A program made the position numbers and the translations under genes. A stretch of DNA of 18,692 nt from Alphaproteobacteria bacterium (lineage in GTDB: Bacteria > Pseudomonadota > Alphaproteobacteria > Micavibrionales > UBA1664): positions 1 through 18,692 of the forward strand of contig JAGWXJ010000024.1 in the NCBI GenBank assembly GCA_018969935.1. The letters are read 5' to 3'. The notes under the pieces were generated by a model, which was not told the origin of the DNA, did no database searches, and saw only the letters and a list, made by a program, of their open reading frames with translations. How positions within the stretch are numbered: the first letter of the stretch is position 1; every line of letters begins with the position of its first letter. Shown piece by piece: positions 14,443 to 18,692 of this stretch.

Positions 14443-16280
14443 ACATACCCCACAAACCCGTCGGATATGTGGAATTCGGCACTCTCGCGCCCTTGCCAGA
14501 CGTTCAGGTGCACATGCCCCAGCAAATGCAGGGGCATGGCCGCATCCCGCGCATTTTTAAGGAGATACTGGCCCAACTCGCCCTCCGCAGCCCTGAATGC
14601 AACGGCTTTGACAGTCGGCCCGCCATCGCGGTCACGCAAGGTTACGCGCACATGGTTCCCGCCCACGATATCCGCATTCTGCACCAGTACATCCGTCAAT
14701 ATAAACGATGGCTCGGGGTGCCCCGCGCCATAAGGCGCAACAGCCCCGTTTACCAGCTTCGCCATTTCAACGGTAAGTGAACGGACAGACATCACCGCAT
14801 CCACCCCTGTTTCAGGGCTCGGCGGCAACTGCATGGCCTGCGCACCGATGTGGTTTTTCAAAAACTCCCGCAAATCCTTGATACGGTCAGGCAGTACGGT
14901 AAAACCGCCTGCCATGGCATGCCCGCCGCCTTTCACCAATATCCCTGCAGCCCGCGCGGCAATAAACGACTCCGCGATGTTGATTCCTGCAACCGAACGG
15001 CCCGATCCGCGCCCTTCCAGCGTGCCGTCTTCAGCTGTCGCATAACCAACCACGCAGGCAGGCTTGCCAAAACGCTCCTTCAAATCCCCCGCGCATAGGC
15101 CCACAAGGCCAGGGTGCCATTCGGGGTCATCCAGCAAAATGACGGGGTCGGCATCGTAGCCATAGGCTTTTACCCGTGCGGCAGCATGGGAAACCATTTC
15201 CTTCTGCATCGCGCGGCGCTTGATGTTGCAGTCATCCAGCAGCCATGCAAGGCGCATGGCCTCCTCGGGGTCGTCCGTTGAAAGCAGGCGCGCCCCAAGG
15301 TCGGATTGGTGGACGCGGCTACCCGCATTGATACGCGGCCCAAGCACAAAACCCGCATGGTCGGGGTCCGGTACCTCGGTAATTTTGCCAACCTTCAGCA
15401 ACGCATCGATACCCGCATTGGCCCGCGCGGCCATCTTGGCAAACCCCGCGCGCACCAGAAGGCGGTTAGGCCCCACCATCGGCACCATGTCGCAAATGGT
15501 ACCCAGCGCCACAAGGTCCAGCCACTGGCGAAGGTCAGGCTCCGCCCGCCCGTTGTTATAAAAACCCGCCACGCGCAGCGCCGTATTCACGGCCACACTG
15601 AACAGGAAACTCATGCCGCATGCAGCCAGCATGGTGTAGCCCGATGTATCATCCCGCCGCTTGGGGTTCACCACATAGGTGGCCGCAGGCAATTGCGCCT
15701 CGGCCTCGTGGTGGTCAATGACAACCGTTTTAAGTGCAATATCAGTAGCATATTGCAACTGGCTAAACGCCGTCGTGCCACTGTCGGCAACCAGCACCCA
15801 GCTGCAACCTGCATCTTTAAGGGTCTGGAAAGCCTTATTATTTGGCCCATAGCCTTCCGATAAACGGTCAGGGATGTACAAGGGCACATCCGTCTGCCCC
15901 ACCGCCCTCAGAAACCGTGTAAGAATTCCGGTGGAAGTTGCTCCATCCACATCAAAATCTGCGAGTATGCCTATCTTCTCACCACCCATGATGGCCGCAG
16001 CGACAGCCGTAGCCGCCTCACGCATGGAGGTTAGTTTTAAAGGGTCGGGAAAGTGCGATTTGATGTTCGGGGCCAAAAACCCTTCCACCCCGTCAAACCC
16101 TACCCCGCGGCTCACTAGTAACGCCGCCACCATCTCGGGCAATCCGTGTGCCTGCGCAATACGCGTGGCAAGGGCGCGGTCATAGGCAGGCATCTTCCAC
16201 ATCCGCCCCTTGAAGGAAGGAGAAGCCATAAAATAAGGACTAACGGTTTTGGATACGGGCTCGGCTTGTAAGGGAATCAT
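14439..16280 (-). CDS. recJ: Single-stranded-DNA-specific 5'-3' exonuclease RecJ
   Basis: RecJ degrades 5' ends of single-stranded DNA in RecF-pathway recombination and mismatch and base-excision repair. The 613-residue protein has DHH-family motif I DFDVDGATS (108-116), IPDRLSEGYG (136-145), D166 in VADSGTT, the DHH triad at 189-191 and NPKRRDD. The DHHA1 domain follows, with LGPRINAGSRV (313-323), EWHPGLVG (387-394) and GGGHAMAGG (451-459). Two small deviations from the usual pattern are a serine in place of Cys or Asn in the D-x-G motif and NAGSRV instead of NAGGRV; neither removes a metal ligand. The start at 16280 keeps SFKGRMW (22-28), which aligns with the usual S-TGRRW opening, and has AAGG 8 bases upstream. 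Confidence 0.97.
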   Translation of the reverse strand: MIPLQAEPVSKTVSPYFMASPSFKGRMWKMPAYDRALATRIAQAHGLPEMVAALLVSRGVGFDGVEGFLAPNIKSHFPDPLKLTSMREAATAVAAAIMGGEKIGILADFDVDGATSTGILTRFLRAVGQTDVPLYIPDRLSEGYGPNNKAFQTLKDAGCSWVLVADSGTTAFSQLQYATDIALKTVVIDHHEAEAQLPAATYVVNPKRRDDTSGYTMLAACGMSFLFSVAVNTALRVAGFYNNGRAEPDLRQWLDLVALGTICDMVPMVGPNRLLVRAGFAKMAARANAGIDALLKVGKITEVPDPDHAGFVLGPRINAGSRVHQSDLGARLLSTDDPEEAMRLAWLLDDCNIKRRAMQKEMVSHAAARVKAYGYDADPVILLDDPEWHPGLVGLCAGDLKERFGKPACVVGYATAEDGTLEGRGSGRSVAGINIAESFIAARAAGILVKGGGHAMAGGFTVLPDRIKDLREFLKNHIGAQAMQLPPSPETGVDAVMSVRSLTVEMAKLVNGAVAPYGAGHPEPSFILTDVLVQNADIVGGNHVRVTLRDRDGGPTVKAVAFRAAEGELGQYLLKNARDAAMPLHLLGHVHLNVWQGRESAEFHISDGFVGYV

Positions 16281-16355
16281 CGGAATACCTTAGACCAAAC
16301 CCCGCGCAATCGGGAAGTCGCGCCGCAAGTGTTCCACAGATATTACATTATGAAA

Positions 16356-17237
16356 TCAGATTTCGACGCCCTGCTCTTGCCGCATGCGGAAACGGGCTTT
16401 TTGCTCGTCATTCGTGTTGGCATGGCAATGGCGGCAGGAAACACCTTCTTCAAAATGCGGGTGTTCGCGGTCCTCGGGCCTCAGGGGGAAACCACAGCAA
16501 AAGCACATACCCAGCGCGGCGGGCTTGAGTCCATGGCTAACGGCCACGCGGCGGTCGAATACATAGCAATCACCCTGCCACTTGCTTTGCTCGGCAGGCA
16601 CATCCTCAAGGTATTTCAAAATCCCACCCTTGAGGTGATACACCTCGGGAAAACCTTCGGAAAGCATGAATGCCGATGCCTTTTCGCAGCGGATCCCGCC
16701 CGTACAGAACATCGCGACTTTCTGGTGCTTTTTGGGGTCAAGCTTCTCGCGCACGAACTGCGCAAATTCGGTAAACACCTTGATGGGCGGCACAACGGCG
16801 TTGTCGTAAGTGCCAATCATCGTTTCGTAATCGTTGCGGGTATCCAGTACCAGCACATCGGGGTCCGATATCAGGGCATTCCAGTCTTTGGGTTCAACGT
16901 ACTGCCCGACCTGCTTGTTGGGGTCCGCCCCTTCCTGCTTGAAGGTGATGATTTCCTTCTTAGGGCGCACTTTAAGGCGCTTGAAGGGCTTGGTTTCGGC
17001 ATACGAAAACTTCACATGGTCCGCCTCGCGCGAAAGGCCGAACCGCGCAGCCAGTTCGGCCAGCAAACCGTCTACGCCCGATGCCGTACCGGCGAGGGTA
17101 CCGTTGATACCCTCGGGCGCGATCAGGATGGTGCCGCAAATCCCAAGCTCGGCCAGACGCGGCTTGAGCGCGGCAACAGCCGCAGCCACATCGGCCACGG
17201 GCACAAACTTGTAAAGGGCGACAATCGTATAGGTCAT
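16356..17237 (-). CDS. trhO: tRNA uridine(34) hydroxylase, rhodanese-type
   Basis: TrhO (formerly YceA) makes 5-hydroxyuridine at the wobble position of tRNAs. The 293-residue protein has the N-terminal ferredoxin-like domain (ALYKFVPVAD, GTILIAPEGINGTLAG), then SYAETKPFKRLKVRPKKEII. A rhodanese domain follows, with VLDTRNDYETMIGTYDNAV and the active loop MFCTGGIRCEKASAF. C178 is the expected catalytic cysteine, with C184 nearby. The C-terminal part has a cysteine cluster (C245, C247, C248, C268, C271) in the GVSCRHC context, as in family members, perhaps binding zinc. I start at ATG 17237, where the family similarity begins. A GTG at 17291 would add 18 unconserved residues. Neither start has a good ribosome binding site. 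It begins 66 bases after the transporter gene. Confidence 0.94.
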   Translation of the reverse strand: MTYTIVALYKFVPVADVAAAVAALKPRLAELGICGTILIAPEGINGTLAGTASGVDGLLAELAARFGLSREADHVKFSYAETKPFKRLKVRPKKEIITFKQEGADPNKQVGQYVEPKDWNALISDPDVLVLDTRNDYETMIGTYDNAVVPPIKVFTEFAQFVREKLDPKKHQKVAMFCTGGIRCEKASAFMLSEGFPEVYHLKGGILKYLEDVPAEQSKWQGDCYVFDRRVAVSHGLKPAALGMCFCCGFPLRPEDREHPHFEEGVSCRHCHANTNDEQKARFRMRQEQGVEI

Positions 17238-17303
17238 GGGCGGATTTTTGGCACAAAGGCAGCGAAACTGGAAGCTTTTTTCAGTAACCACCTTAAGTCG
17301 CTG

Positions 17304-18032
17304 TTATATCATAAGCGAACGCACAATCAGGCTAATGGCAGCTAAAAACAATAATAACTCGACACCTTTACGGAATGCAGCTTGCCCAAGATAGTTATGA
17401 GCCTTCTGGCCCAGAAAAATGCTTAAAAGGAAAAACGGCAACGCGATAAGGCAGTATTTGAGAACAGTCCCGTCAAATGCTGTGGTAAATACGGAAGTAA
17501 GCCCTCTAATACTGTTACTAACAAAAAATATACTGATAAGCGTTGCCCTGAAAACAAAACGGTCGGTGAATTTTTCATTCAGATACATGACGAGAATTGG
17601 CCCACCTATTCCAAAGGCACCAAGTATCAGACCTACGACACCCCCAATAAGCACAGGTGGCGCTTCGCGCATCGCCTCACTGCCGAGGGATGGATAAAAA
17701 CGGGCACGTATCAAATCCAGTAATATAAGAGCACCAAGCACGAACATAAAAAACGTCTGCGACATATAGGGCGTAAGCAAAACACCCGCTATGGAAGCAA
17801 TCACAATACTTGGCACTATCAATCTCAAGGATTGTCTATCTGCCTTCTTGTAATTCGTGGAAGCAAGATAAAGACTGTTTAAAAGCTGAAAAAAAAGAAC
17901 GATCGTTACAGCTTTTGCCGGCTCCAGAAACTGGGCAAGCAACGGCACGGCAATAATACCCCCGCCAAAACCAAGTAAAGCTTCGATAAAAAAAGCAGTA
18001 CAGATAATAGCCGTCGCAAGAGCGAAGAACAT
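17304..18032 (-). CDS. TSUP (TauE/SafE) family membrane transporter, AT-rich
   Basis: This 242-residue membrane protein has seven or eight hydrophobic segments and the two half-repeats of the TSUP family: EALLGFGGGIIAVPLL (17-32) and LGAFGIGGPILVMYL (137-151). Members export or import sulfite, sulfoacetate or other organosulfur anions, or act without known substrate; the substrate here cannot be deduced. The start is 6 bases after the glpX stop, with no clear ribosome binding site, so expression with glpX is likely. Base composition differs from its neighbours: hand counts of four 60-base rows inside the gene give 35-47% GC, against 58% for a row in glpX. It also uses many A/T-ending codons. 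This suggests acquisition by transfer. Confidence 0.88.
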   Translation of the reverse strand: MFFALATAIICTAFFIEALLGFGGGIIAVPLLAQFLEPAKAVTIVLFFQLLNSLYLASTNYKKADRQSLRLIVPSIVIASIAGVLLTPYMSQTFFMFVLGALILLDLIRARFYPSLGSEAMREAPPVLIGGVVGLILGAFGIGGPILVMYLNEKFTDRFVFRATLISIFFVSNSIRGLTSVFTTAFDGTVLKYCLIALPFFLLSIFLGQKAHNYLGQAAFRKGVELLLFLAAISLIVRSLMI

Positions 18033-18038
18033 AGCAGC

Positions 18039-18692
18039 CTATTCAGGCTTGCGTGAAAAATTATGCGTAGCCTCGATGCGGCGGATCGTGCCAGTTTTGG
18101 ACCGCATGATGATGGAATGCGTGGTAGCCCCGCCCACATAGCGGTGGACGCCTTTCAGCATTGCACCGTCAGTCACGCCCGTGGCCGCAAACATGACATT
18201 CGGGCCATAGGCCATATCGTCATGCGTATAAACGCGCTTGAAATCGCTGATGCCCATGCGCTCGGCACGGGCTTTCTCGCCGTCATTCCTGAATACAAGG
18301 CGCCCCAGCATTTGCCCGCCCGTACACTGCAGGGCCGCAGCCGCCAGAACACCCTCGGGCGCGCCACCGGTGCCCATGTAGGCATCAATCGGTGAATTGG
18401 CCTCGGCCGCCGCAATAACGCCCGATACGTCACCATCCTGTATCAGCGTAATACGCGCACCGGCCGCGCGCACACGCGCAATAAGGTCTTCATGGCGCGG
18501 GCGGTCCAGTATGCAAATCATAAGCTGGTCGGGGCGCGCACCTTTGGCTTTGGCAAGGCGGCGTACGAAATCATCAGCGGGTTCGTCGATATCAAGGAAG
18601 TTGTCATCAAAGCCGGGGCCGATGGCAATTTTCTGCATATACACATCAGGCGCATTCAAAAACCCGCCTTCTTCGGTCATGGCAATAACGGC
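18039..18692 (-). CDS. glpX: Fructose-1,6-bisphosphatase class II (GlpX), N-terminus cut by window edge
   Basis: GlpX hydrolyses fructose 1,6-bisphosphate in gluconeogenesis. The frame is open to the right edge (218 codons; roughly 100 N-terminal residues lie outside). The visible start AVIAMTEEGGFLNAPDVYMQ is the conserved interior of the family. Further matches are YMGTGGAPEGVLAAAALQC, GGQMLGRLVF, VMFAATGVTDG and the late GATTHSIIMRSKTGTIRRIE. The internal ATG at 18680 is not the true start, because the preceding AVIA codons are family sequence. The gene ends 6 bases before the TSUP transporter. In many alphaproteobacteria glpX is followed directly by recJ; here two genes intervene. Confidence 0.95.
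   Translation of the reverse strand, partial: AVIAMTEEGGFLNAPDVYMQKIAIGPGFDDNFLDIDEPADDFVRRLAKAKGARPDQLMICILDRPRHEDLIARVRAAGARITLIQDGDVSGVIAAAEANSPIDAYMGTGGAPEGVLAAAALQCTGGQMLGRLVFRNDGEKARAERMGISDFKRVYTHDDMAYGPNVMFAATGVTDGAMLKGVHRYVGGATTHSIIMRSKTGTIRRIEATHNFSRKPE

Noticed and set aside
14439..16280. RecJ as inactive because of serine in the D-x-G motif and NAGSRV
   Set aside because: All metal-binding aspartates and the DHH triad remain, so these look like ordinary variants.
16329..17345. A 338-codon plus-strand open frame opposite trhO
   Set aside because: trhO motifs are complete on the minus strand and the plus frame shows shadow composition.

Overview
This window reads as a stretch of alphaproteobacterial chromosome, probably from a poorly described lineage. 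The F1 ATP synthase genes stand alone as atpH-A-G-D-C, without the Fo genes atpI/B/E/F, which is the usual alphaproteobacterial split. glpX, recJ and priA lie close by, and glpX-recJ adjacency is also common in that class from memory. Coding is dense and moderately GC-rich. No CRISPR array, tRNA, rRNA, insertion sequence or phage gene was seen, and no gene-free stretch exceeds 100 bases.

Layout. All genes run on the minus strand except one. From the right edge leftwards, in transcription order: glpX (cut by the window edge), an AT-rich TauE/SafE-type transporter, trhO, recJ, a small membrane protein, an acidic hypothetical protein, priA and another hypothetical protein. The only plus-strand gene, a lipoteichoic-acid-synthase-like phosphoglycerol transferase (9003-10901), meets that last gene tail to tail with 4 bases between them. 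It diverges from a TraX-like acyltransferase (8105-8920). Then comes the F1 ATP synthase operon atpH-atpA-[two unknown small genes]-atpG-atpD-atpC, followed in the same direction by a HAD hydrolase, nadA and nadC (cut by the left edge).

How the genes work together. The atp genes encode the whole catalytic F1 head. The HAD-nadA-nadC trio behind them contains the two last steps of quinolinate and NAD biosynthesis. glpX serves gluconeogenesis. recJ and priA serve recombination and replication restart. trhO modifies tRNA. The divergent LtaS-like and TraX-like pair looks like a cell-envelope decoration module.

The most unusual element is a pair of tightly packed small genes (60 and 91 codons) between atpA and atpG. 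I cannot match either to any known ATP synthase subunit or assembly factor. The spacing of 2, 12 and 3 bases and a strong ribosome binding site before the second suggest they are translated with F1, so they are the best candidates here for new biology. Secondary points of interest are the envelope pair, the AT-rich transporter wedged between glpX and trhO, and three unrecognised proteins around priA and recJ.
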